NCBI RefSeq assembly: GCF_000330505.1
Contig: NW_004191750.1
Span: 89,897 to 125,671, forward strand
Length of the DNA stretch: 35,775 bases
Direction of reading: 5' to 3'
Source: Entamoeba invadens IP1
Taxonomy: Eukaryota; Evosea; Mastigamoebida; Endamoebidae
Of the stretch, positions 21,101 to 29,373 are shown piece after piece. The notes beneath the pieces are model-generated. The model did no database searches. It had not been told where the DNA came from and worked only from the letters and a program-made list of their open reading frames with translations. How positions within the stretch are numbered: position 1 is the stretch's first letter; every line of letters begins with the position of its first letter. Both the position numbers and the translations under genes were made by a program.

Positions 21101-21743
21101 TATTTGCAAGCGCCGCCAAAATTGGGTATTTAGCTTTACACTTCCAACTGATTTTCATCGCATTTTTAAATTGCTCAATACACCCATTTTCGTCTAAAAT
21201 GAGTACGCCATCCTCATAGCTTTCTTTCAAAAAGCCCCACTCTTTATTATCTTGAGTGTGAATAAATCGATAACACACCATCCAAAGAAGTTCTGAAACA
21301 ATTTCAGTTGCATTAATTTTGTTCCTTTCTTCTGACCTCTTTACACACTCAAAAAATGAAGGAATAACCTCGTACTGGTCCGAAGCCAAACACGTTTTTA
21401 TTTCACTTAGATGGAACGGTGCGTCTTCCTTTGAAATGAACACACTCTTGTCTGCATAATACGGACGTAAGACAGATGGATTGGTCATACGTATTTTAAG
21501 CCTGGACTGGATCGCAAAGAGACACAATCCAAATGCGTTATAGGCTGGTCGTGTGAGCACATAAGAGAGTATTTGCTCTATTTTTTCGTTTAGGGTTTCC
21601 AAGTTCGAAATCACCAAATCCCTTTTAGAAAGTTTTTTAAGTAAATTTCTCGCAATTCCTTCAGACACTTTTAACCATTCGAGTGTCGCCACGGTCGTTT
21701 TTGGCGGAGTCCATGTTGCTACTACTGTAATGGGATCACTCAT
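18103..21743 (-). CDS. THADA/Trm732-like HEAT-repeat protein (DUF2428), 3' end lost in gap
   Basis: A homologue of THADA/Trm732, the partner of the Trm7/FTSJ1 methyltransferase needed for 2'-O-methylation of the tRNA anticodon loop. Exon 1 (21743-18265) gives 1159 codons plus two bases. The intron 18264-18192 joins it to exon 2, which continues LLHEETEESGYGV and KEEMFEELDEN into the gap. The protein is built of helical repeats. Signature segments of the conserved block are VGGWMSVRVASEII near 610, FTRRSAGLPYHLVSLL near 687, HAMNIL near 736 and DDPDWSVRNSASILVSSLIK near 772. At about 1190 residues or more it is shorter than yeast Trm732 (about 1420) and human THADA (about 1950). Read without splicing it would end in an artificial tail of 17 residues. 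Confidence 0.88.
18192..18264 (-). other. Intron of the THADA-like gene (73 bp)
   Basis: On the minus strand it begins GTTTGT and ends TTACAG. Splicing joins phase 2 to phase 2 and keeps the frame open with an acidic, protein-like sequence up to the gap, while the unspliced frame stops soon after. Confidence 0.8.
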
Positions 21744-21974
21744 TAAGATTTGTAATATATTCTATTTGTTCAATTTTTCTATGTTGAGTCTTTATTAAAA
21801 AATAGTATTGTATTAATTATTATTTTTAATTGATTCATTAATTATCAGTTTTATTAGAAATTCTGATATTTTTTACCTGTTTTGTTATAATAAAAATATA
21901 GTAAAATTAATTATTTTGCAAAAAAATAATGAATATTATAAAAAAATTAATAATTTATAATACAAATTATAATA
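21744..21974. other. AT-rich 5' flank of the THADA-like gene
   Basis: Presumed promoter region. No clear TATA box is seen at the usual distance from the ATG. An AAAAATTGAAC stretch lies about 30 bp upstream. Confidence 0.35.
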
Positions 21975-22209
21975 ATTAAAGACCAACAGAAAATAGTCGT
22001 ACAGCAAGAAAATTGTCGTACACTTGTGTTTTTAGTATCAAACAAACCAAAAAATCGGGTATATTTTTTCACATATCAAATTTGACTAAACAATCAGGAA
22101 AAAAATTGGGTTTTGAAAAAATAAAAACCCGACTTTATACAGAAAAAAACCTTAAAACAATGTGTACGACTATTTTCTGATGTATGACAGTTTTCTGGTG
22201 CTCTTTAAT
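21975..22209. mobile_element. 235-bp MITE with doubled terminal boxes
   Basis: ATTAAAGACCAACAGAAAAT at the left is matched by the inverse of the right end (ATTAAAGAGCACCAGAAAAC). The repeat arms are about 53 bp and imperfect. Each arm contains two head-to-tail boxes of the type AGAAAANTGTCGTACA, the layout of paired transposase-binding sites. The interior is AT-rich and non-coding. No clear target duplication is seen. Confidence 0.72.
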
Positions 22210-22265
22210 AATATTTATATAATATAGTTTATTAATTAATAATATAGTTTTTTGAGTTTTTTTAG

Positions 22266-22465
22266 TAGTTAGAGACCAAATAATTGTAAGAAGTATAATA
22301 AATAGTTTTAAAACTTTACTTAAGAACTATTATAAAAATATATTTAAGTTTCTTAGTATTATATGGTGAACCTTTTTTTCACTACTTTTTTAACAGTTTT
22401 ATTGCGATGGAAAATTCAATTTTCTGACTTTAATTTAGTCTCTGATAATTACTTGGTCAAATGTA
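22266..22465. mobile_element. Mariner-like MITE, copy 2
   Basis: Sequence from GACCAAATAATTGTAAGAAG through TAAGAACTATTATAAAAATA and TGGTGAACCTTT runs parallel to the element at 9032-9218. The right end TTGGTCAAATGTA corresponds to TTGGTCAACTGTA in copy 1. Its left end has diverged and carries a one-base length change. About 200 bp, non-coding. Confidence 0.75.
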
Positions 22466-23050
22466 TATGATGCAATTCAATAAGAAAAAATATGTACAGT
22501 ATATATTCGATAATAGTCCAGTTTATGTTCCAGTTTTATTTGATATAAGGTCAAATAATAAAAATTTGAATAATTAACAAAAAATACCACATTTTGTTTT
22601 TTGTCTCGACATAAATCCAAATTATATTTTCACCCAAAAAATTTTTTTGCCATTTTTTATAAAAACTTTTGTGATTTATAATATGAAAAACAAATGCTTT
22701 ATTTTACTAGTGTTTATTAAAACACAAAACGTCCGTTATAAAATCAAAATATTGACAGACAACATAAACAGCATTTAAACAGAACATATGAAGAGCAATA
22801 TGACAACTCTTGGTTTTCAAAATAAACACTTGTTGTTATATAATAATTTAACACTCTTTAACGACATGTTAATTAACATTATTTGGGTTTTAGATGAAAA
22901 ACTCATTTGCTTTTAAAATAATTTTAATAAATATTTTGAATATTTTTCAACTTAATGACAATTTGGTTTATGTATTACCATATTAAGGTTTTGGACTGGA
23001 AATAATTTAATAATAGTAAAAAAAATAAAAGTTGTTTTTTGTTTTTTTTT
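22466..23050. other. AT-rich spacer
   Basis: About 0.6 kb. The inverse of TTAAAGAGTGTTAA at about 22849-22863 matches the left tip of the 1459-bp element for about 15 bp, which may be a chance match or a broken end. No gene is seen. Confidence 0.4.
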
Positions 23051-23136
23051 CAATATTTGATAAGAGACCTCCCTCTTATATTTTGGTCTCTTATCGAATA
23101 AATCTTTATATCGAATAGCCTTCTTATCGAATATTG
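23051..23136. mobile_element. 86-bp nested inverted-repeat element
   Basis: The outer ends CAATATTTGATAAGA and TCTTATCGAATATTG are inverse copies with one mismatch over 15 bp. Inside, GATAAGAGACC (23059-23069) and GGTCTCTTATC (23085-23095) form a perfect 11-bp stem. TATCGAAT-type boxes recur along it. It could be a very small MITE or a structured protein-binding site. Confidence 0.5.
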
Positions 23137-23270
23137 ATTGTATATCAGTTTCATTAAGAATACATAAATAAGGTTAAAAGAATATATTCTTTTGTAAATG
23201 TAATGCGTGATGAAATACGAAAAATAAAAAGTTATTTGAAATACTTTTTAAAAGAAATGTTTTCGAATGG

Positions 23271-23280
23271 GTATTTAAAC
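23271..23280 (+). promoter_or_regulatory. Consensus Entamoeba TATA motif GTATTTAAAC
   Basis: An exact match to the described Entamoeba GTATTTAAA(G/C) element. It lies 43 bp upstream of an ATG that opens a 54-codon frame. AT-rich sequence makes chance matches common. Confidence 0.25.
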
Positions 23281-23313
23281 AAAAAGTTATTGTATTTTAT
23301 TAACTTTTAAAAC

Positions 23314-23478
23314 ATGTTTCTGGAATTTAATGACATATTAAAAATTGAAGATATGTTTTGGAGTTGTTTTTATCAGCTTCTCGACAAATTATATCAAAAT
23401 GCAAAATGTTTCTGTTTTTTAGTGATGAACCACTGTTATTTATCATTAAAACAAATCCAACCATTGTTATTTTCATAA
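23314..23478 (+). CDS. Candidate 54-residue ORF downstream of a TATA motif
   Basis: It starts MFLEFNDILKIEDMFWSCFY and ends before a TAA at 23476-23478. It contains more Trp, Cys and Asp than random AT-rich sequence, and a consensus TATA motif precedes it by 43 bp. No family is recognised and the reading frame does not continue. It may be a chance frame or the start of a decayed gene. Confidence 0.2.
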   Translation: MFLEFNDILKIEDMFWSCFYQLLDKLYQNAKCFCFLVMNHCYLSLKQIQPLLFS

Positions 23479-24934
23479 ATCATTTTAAACTGATTAAAAA
23501 ATATATCATTCTTTCATTATTCAAAAGTAAAACATTGTTCTCAAACTTTATCTACTCAAAAATGAATTATACTTTATAATCAAAACCAATTGAAATAATA
23601 TCAAGCAATTAACTGCTTTTAATGTTATATTTATCTGCAAATATGTTATTTTTAACAGTTGTCAAAATCGTAATAAAAATAAATTTATTATATTAAGTTA
23701 CAGAACCCATTTTTTTCTTGGGGTCATAGAATTATTCGCGTGCATGGTTTATTACAGGAGATATACAAAAAACTCGCCAATACAAATACAAGATGAACTA
23801 TTGTATTATTATTCTTTTAAAATAGAGTTATTTTATTTAATTATAATTACATAAAACATTTAATATTTATTATATCATTTATAAATATCAAAAGAAACTT
23901 TATAATTCTTTCAGTTAGGCAAAAGCATTATTGAAGTCATATTTATAATTTATTAATTTAATTTAATCATTTTCATTTTCTTTAAAGTAAAATGAAAATG
24001 AAAGAAAACTTTCTTTCTTTCAAGATTACTTCAAAACACAATTCTTATTTTTTATTTACCACGGAAAAGAAGATGGACTATTTCAAATAATTACATTTTG
24101 TTACGAGTTTAACAATGAAAACACCATTTTTAAAGTATATCATATTGTTATTTATAGCCAATTTGTTCATTATCCAATTATTAATATTTCAATAATCTGG
24201 TCTTCTAAACATAAAAAACAATTTTTTTTATTGAACCCCATTATTTAACATCATCAAATTATTTCTTTTGTTCTTTTTGAACGTTTCTTTTTTGGCGTTT
24301 TCGCGTCTGGTGAAGATCCTCTTTGTTTTAGATCTTCTTTTCCAATGATCTTAAATGAAAGTTTTTTCCAAATTCATATTGTGGTTTTATTTCGCTAAAA
24401 ATGCCACATGAAAATTTTATTTAATAACAAAATAACTAAAAATGGATCTCCTTGTTTAAAAAAAAACAATTTTTTCAACAAATATTTCCAACTCCATAAT
24501 CATCAAATAAAGAAATATAATAAACAATGATTATATTATTCATTTATCAACAATATTAGTAAACAACATTTAAAATAGATAATAAGAATTGAAATTTGAA
24601 ATGAACTCTCGTTTTAAAATAAAAAACAGAAATCTAAATCAAAGAGTCTTCCCCACCAATTATTATTTTTCAGCTTTGATTATTATAGAAACGACAAATT
24701 TGTTGTTTATTAACCAAAAGACATCCAATTCAAAAGAACAACTAGCATGAACCATATTATATAGATTTATTGTTATTAATATAGAACTTTATAAATAAAT
24801 GGAATACCAAAAACACTCCAACAAACCTCTAACATTTAAAATAATTATTCTTCTATCAAGACTAAAAACAGTTTTTTCTAAATTCTTTCCTCCATTTTTA
24901 AAGCTTAAAATCACTTGGAATTTCAGTACTTTTG
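23479..24934. other. AT-rich spacer with a lysine-rich ORF relic
   Basis: About 1.45 kb upstream of the RasGAP gene. The only coding-like patch is on the minus strand at about 24254-24380. The region may also hold an undetected 5' exon of the RasGAP gene, since ATTTCAG at 24919-24925 could be a splice acceptor. Confidence 0.4.
24254..24380 (-). pseudogene. Lysine-rich C-terminal ORF relic
   Basis: On the minus strand an open patch reads KIIGKEDLKQRGSSPDAK, then TPKKKRSKRTKEII before TGA at 24256-24254. It resembles a basic C-terminal tail with a nuclear signal. Upstream an overlapping patch in another frame (EIKPQYEFGKNFHL) looks like its continuation across a frameshift. No ATG or intact body is present. 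Confidence 0.25.
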
Positions 24935-26111
24935 ATGATCGCACACAAACCACATAGGTCTTTCCATGTCGATGTCGACGCTGTCCGATCGTGCACGTCG
25001 ACTTCAACACCAAATTTCACAACAGACTCTCCACTGGTTAAAACAGGATCCACTGATGAGTTACTTCGACAACTTTTCTTTTCAACCCCTTCACCTCTTT
25101 TAAACGCGTATTGTGATGGTGTTTGTTTTTATATTACATAAACGCTTTATATATAAATTCAAATATAAAAATGACACACAGTTACTCCGACAATTACCCA
25201 ATCCAAATCACATCATCTCCTTAATGACATTTTACTCTTCAAGAGGAAAATATGTCGATTTGATCACAATGACTGCAAGTCGAGAAATAGACACCACCAA
25301 AGGCACACAATTGTTTCGAGGCAATGGTGCTTTCATTAAACTCTATTCGGCAATGACTGCTTTAGAAGGATCTAAAATCAAAAAGGCGACTACCCTAGCT
25401 TTGGTGGATTATATGAAAGAAGCTGAACTGGACAAGAAGCTTGCAGGAACACCAGAGGAGGTCAAATCGGTTTGTGAGTCCCTCTTCGACATCTTTGTCA
25501 CATTGATCTCCAAACACTACAACGAACTCTCCGATTGTCATAAAGTGGTTCTCCGCACTATTTATCTCGAGGTGTATTCAAAACTTGGTGAACAACAGGC
25601 AAAGAACGGATTTTACACACTACTCTTCCTCAGGTTCCTCTTCATCCCATTTCTGCAGTACCCCCCAGTGCTCAAGTTTTTCCAGAGCGCAGTCGTGCAG
25701 TGCCAGAACCCAAATTTGGACAAAAACAATCGCATTTATCAGCTCAAATTTGCGATCGACAATATCGTCGACAAGGTCGTGAGTTCTCCTTATTCCATTT
25801 ACACCTCTTCTATTAACTTGAAACTCCAAGAGAAGAGTTTAACACAGATGTGTGATGTGATTAAAGCCGAGATGAAAGTCATAGCGAAGATTTATGATGG
25901 GGATTTCGGGGTAGTGTTCCAAGCTGTTAAATCGAAGAAGGAGGGGAGTATTAACATCGATTTTGCGTCACAAGAGTTACGATGTTGGAGGGAAAATAAG
26001 ATCGAAAATGCAATTCGACTCAACTTGGACTTGAAAGCAGAGATCGAGAAGGTCGTGAGACTTAACGAACAACTCAAAGTGAAAATTGGAAAGGTTAAGA
26101 GTTTGATTTGA
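24935..26111 (+). CDS. RasGAP-domain protein, two exons (5' end uncertain)
   Basis: Predicted GTPase-activating protein for Ras-family GTPases. Exon 1 (24935-25120) is joined by a 61-bp intron to exon 2 (25182-26111) in phase 0, giving 371 residues. In exon 2 the arginine-finger motif is seen as TQLFRGNGAFIKL, matching the family's LFR-x-N/T. The second signature is FYTLLFLRFLFIPFLQYP, matching 'FLFLRFINPAIVSP', although the usual Asn-Pro is replaced by Phe-Ile-Pro. A charged, coiled-coil-like tail (NLDLKAEIEKVVRLNEQLKV) ends the protein. Exon 1 is short, Ser/Thr-rich and begins at an ATG that may not be the true start. If exon 1 is wrong, the CDS begins within exon 2. Confidence 0.75.
25121..25181 (+). 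other. Intron of the RasGAP gene (61 bp)
   Basis: It begins GTTTGT and ends CACACAG. It joins an open frame ending NAYCDG to one starting LLRQLPNPN in phase 0. Very short, but within the Entamoeba range. Confidence 0.65.
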
Positions 26112-26326
26112 CTCGTCTGATGGCTCTGTTGTGTACTTAATTATAAATTTCTTGTTGTTCCACGTGAAATGGAAGTGTATCTTCGTTAGGGTGCGTTATT
26201 TATAGTTTAAAACTATTACATCATTCCTTTTTAAAAAATCGTATTATAAAGAACTATTTATATTCATTTAAATAATTATAAAAGAAATTAACGAAGGACC
26301 GATCAAATTTCAGTGATTTCCTTGAT

Positions 26327-27100
26327 TTAATTGATGTAAGTGACTTCTGTCTGCTCTCTTTGGATCATGTTAACGTAGTGAGTGTCTGGAATACCAAGAC
26401 CCAAACATTCTATGCATTTCTTTCCTTTGAGTCCAAGCAAATCCATAGCACCTGGTGGAGTTAAGAGACCCTTCATGAAGCCACACCAATAAGTCCCATA
26501 CCCTTTAGAGACGGCATACATTTCTATTTGTGTCAACATGATACATCCATCGTCATGACTCCATTCATCTCCACCATCACTATATGCGACAATCATGTGT
26601 GGAGCACCACGACCAATTACATCAAACTTCTCTTGTAATTTGCAAGCTCCTTTGAAGAATGAAGGAATTTGGGGATCATTGCTCTCAGCTACTTGCTTCG
26701 CTAGAACAGATATAAGTTCAGTCATCTTGGGACGGTTGATCACAGCAAGTTTCACTGGACGAAGGTTACAAGCAGATGGACAAAAAGAGGTGATGGCAAA
26801 TAACTCCTTCAGCTGTTCTTCAGTAAGTGCACCTTTGAAGTTTCGGACTGAGCGACGGGTGTGGAGAGCATCTTCAACTGTCTCGTGAGACTTTGGGAGA
26901 GGAACTACTGGTTGGTTGTTAAAGGAAAGTGCTTGGTGCGGGCACAAAGAAACACAATGGGCACAAGCCATGCATTTCTTGGCATTCTCGGGATCGACAT
27001 ACACCTTACCAGACTCCAATTTCAAAACACAACACATACACTCTTTGCAACAAAGACCACAACCAACACATTTGGAAGTATCAACTTTAATTTGAGACAT
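26327..27100 (-). CDS. Ferredoxin-nitroreductase fusion (2x[4Fe-4S] plus FMN nitroreductase domain)
   Basis: 257 residues. The N-terminal ~60 residues carry two CxxCxxCxxxC clusters: Cys 11, 14, 17, 21 and Cys 43, 46, 49, 53, the second followed by proline as in bacterial ferredoxins. The rest is a nitroreductase fold that begins with the flavin-binding TRRSVRNFKG segment and continues with SFCPSACNLRPVKLAVI. Such fusions are typical of anaerobic bacteria and archaea and are known from Entamoeba, where nitroreductases can reduce nitroimidazole drugs. The natural substrate is not known from sequence. It is probably cytosolic, taking electrons from ferredoxin-type donors. Extra cysteines (18, 23, 24) crowd the first cluster. 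No intron. An origin by transfer from bacteria is inference from the family. Confidence 0.93.
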   Translation of the reverse strand: MSQIKVDTSKCVGCGLCCKECMCCVLKLESGKVYVDPENAKKCMACAHCVSLCPHQALSFNNQPVVPLPKSHETVEDALHTRRSVRNFKGALTEEQLKELFAITSFCPSACNLRPVKLAVINRPKMTELISVLAKQVAESNDPQIPSFFKGACKLQEKFDVIGRGAPHMIVAYSDGGDEWSHDDGCIMLTQIEMYAVSKGYGTYWCGFMKGLLTPPGAMDLLGLKGKKCIECLGLGIPDTHYVNMIQREQTEVTYIN

Positions 27101-27642
27101 TTGATTTTATTAGTACACTTTTTACAGTTTAGTGTTAAGAAATGTGTGTTTGGTTCGATTTCGAGTGTTTTCGAAATATAAAATTATCAAACAGCTAAGC
27201 AAGTTGCAACAACTGGTAATAATTTATTAATAGAAATTTGAATTTAATCGCAACGTGGTATTCGTTCTTTAAATTTGTCTTAGAAATATATCCCAACCAA
27301 TTCCATTCAATTCAGAAAGATTTTTAATTTGTTGAATTATATTTTAATTTATAACAATTTATTATATTCATATAGTATATTTATAACTAAATTTATTAAA
27401 CAAATTAATATCAATCTTTTTATTATATTTATTAATAAAGTAATTTATTTATTAATAATAAATAATTTAAAATAGAAATACTATATTTGTAATAAGATTA
27501 TTATATTTTAATAACTATTTTTTATATACATCTGTTGTTTGATTGATCTAAAACATTAGATGATATAATATAAGAAATGTTGTTGTCTATAATCTTATTT
27601 ATAGACAAAAAGTAAACTAAAACCTATTTATAACATTTAAAA
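27101..27642. other. AT-rich spacer
   Basis: About 540 bp between two minus-strand genes. It contains the promoter region of the nitroreductase gene but no clear TATA box, no repeats and no ORF. Confidence 0.45.
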
Positions 27643-28212
27643 TTACAAGCCTAGTATAGAAGATACCTCTTTGTCATGAACATTGAGAACAAAGTCTCTT
27701 TTGTTCTGCAATAGATTAAGAAAGTGTTTATTTAGAAGAGCACCCTTGACTGCAATATCTTCTTTACTTAAATAAAGCCCGTTTCCTGTTATAAGCCTCA
27801 TTGTCTCCTTTAATATCCCTTTGTTCCCTGTTGTTGTTTTCGATTCAACAAGAAACCCTTTGTGCTCAATGAGGTCGACTAAAAAGTTGAGAGTCTCTGC
27901 TTGAATATTAGCCTTTTTCCTTCTCACTGCAGTTTGATAGGAGACCCCACGCTGTATGTCGTCTTCAAAGAAATCGTCGAGCCGTGAACGAAGAAAAGTG
28001 TCGAAGTCGATCTCATCTTTATCAAGTGAAATTTTTTTAATTGGGATGAAGGAAGTGCTCCTGCAATTTCTCTTTGCTGGGGAAAGTAAGGTACATGGTG
28101 TAAATGTGTTTATAATAGCAAGTAAAACTGCTTCTTGTTGGGATTGGTAGTCACGTTTCTTCTTAAAAGACTCTCTCTGGCTTTCGTACATCTTTTGTGG
28201 GGCTATAGCCAT
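27643..28212 (-). CDS. Unrecognised Entamoeba-type protein, paralogous family member C
   Basis: 189 residues from the ATG at 28212. An in-frame ATG 22 codons upstream exists, but the TATA box (TATAAATA) lies between the two, so the shorter form is chosen. It shows the family layout: N-terminal basic segment and helix (QQEAVLLAIINTFTP), acidic motif (DTFLRSRLDDFFEDD), basic patch and leucine helix (VRRKKANIQAETLNFLVDLI), HKGFLVESK, and the distal helix (DIAVKGALLNKHFLNLL). Spacing between these blocks matches members A and B. No known domain, signal peptide or membrane segment is seen. Function unknown. Confidence 0.75.
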   Translation of the reverse strand: MAIAPQKMYESQRESFKKKRDYQSQQEAVLLAIINTFTPCTLLSPAKRNCRSTSFIPIKKISLDKDEIDFDTFLRSRLDDFFEDDIQRGVSYQTAVRRKKANIQAETLNFLVDLIEHKGFLVESKTTTGNKGILKETMRLITGNGLYLSKEDIAVKGALLNKHFLNLLQNKRDFVLNVHDKEVSSILGL

Positions 28213-28247
28213 GTTGCAATAACTGATTGAGTTTACAAAGATTTGGA

Positions 28248-28255
28248 TATTTATA
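28248..28255 (-). promoter_or_regulatory. TATA-like box of family member C
   Basis: On the minus strand TATAAATA starts 43 bp upstream of the ATG at 28212 and lies downstream of the other candidate start, so it decides the start codon. Confidence 0.5.
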
Positions 28256-28510
28256 GTCTGTTTACAATATAAAACCATATTTCAGAAGTCCTCTTTTTTA
28301 TAGAATTACACCTTTTTATCAAAAAATAATGTTATGACTTATAAGAAGGTTTTTAAGTCGGATTTATAAAAAATTTATTTAAGAAATTAATTAAAAACGC
28401 GAATATGTGCTATTATATAAAACCTCTGGTTGTTTGACCGTTGTAAGTATCTTTCAATGATTCGAGTTGACTTAAAAAACGAAGAAATATTCAGGAGTTG
28501 TTAATATATA

Positions 28511-29373
28511 CAGTATGGTCACTTTAGCTTATGTGGAACTTTACCTTATGCAAGGAACCTGTTATAATATATAGTTATTTTATAATATAAAAAAATGTGG
28601 ATTCTTCCAAAAATTGGTAAAAATAACACAAATGTATTTGAAAAAACGAATGATTTCAATTTTATTATTGTTAGTCAAATATAACAACAAATAATTTACA
28701 ATAAATTATTATTTTTAATAAAGAATATTATTTGTGTTTATTATATTTCATACGTTGTGATAACTCTCGTGTTTGAAGCGATTTAATAGACAAAAAACAT
28801 TTGCTATTTAATATAATTTAATAACTAAATTGATATAAAAATTGTTTGAATTATTTGATCAACAGGAAGATCAATGAGCATCGTAAGAGTGTGGCCGTTT
28901 TAAAACGATTATCATTGACAACCCATCTTATTTCAATGTTTTGGACACCAGCCAAAGTGAGAAACTCACGTACCAGTAAACACTAACAACGCGAGTTTGT
29001 TATCATCGTTTGTTTTATTAACAAACCTTTTGCGCAATTGTATTTCCTTTGGCGACGAGACAAGCTGGTAGTAAGTATCATATACCATTTTACAAAACAA
29101 AAAAATACAAACTGGTATCGGGAATTTATCTTTACGTTGGCTAAAGTCGTGGTGTAGAGACTTTAAACATTAATTAATTTAATTTAAAGTTCTGGTTTTC
29201 TTGTTCAAAATTAACCAAAAACAACCTCAAAATAGCTTTTTGCATAAGGCAGCGTGTCTGGTATTTTTAGAATTGAATTGTTTTAACTATTTAAATGGTT
29301 TTGTTATATTAAAATTAAATAATAAAATCCTTGCATAAGGTAAAGTTTTACATAAGGCAGAGTGTCCATACTG
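28511..29373. mobile_element. 863-bp Tc1/mariner-like element, flanked by TA
   Basis: The left end CAGTATGGTCACTTTAGCTT and the right end (inverse CAGTATGGACACTCTGCCTT) are inverted repeats that extend about 45 bp to ACTTTACCTTATGCAAGGA. TA is present immediately outside both ends (28509-28510 and 29374-29375), the Tc1/mariner target duplication. CATAAGGCAG-type boxes repeat inside the right arm (29243, 29351). The interior (about 28850-29150) has open patches with raised G+C but no intact transposase and no catalytic DDE/D motif that I can recognise. Probably a decayed or non-autonomous copy. Confidence 0.8.

Noticed and set aside
24789..25013. 74-codon minus-strand frame over RasGAP exon 1
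   Set aside because: It is tempting because exon 1 is uncertain, but it has no promoter, no domain and overlaps the spliced plus-strand model.
26595..27181. Two plus-strand frames over the nitroreductase gene
   Set aside because: Both are antisense to a clear ferredoxin-nitroreductase.
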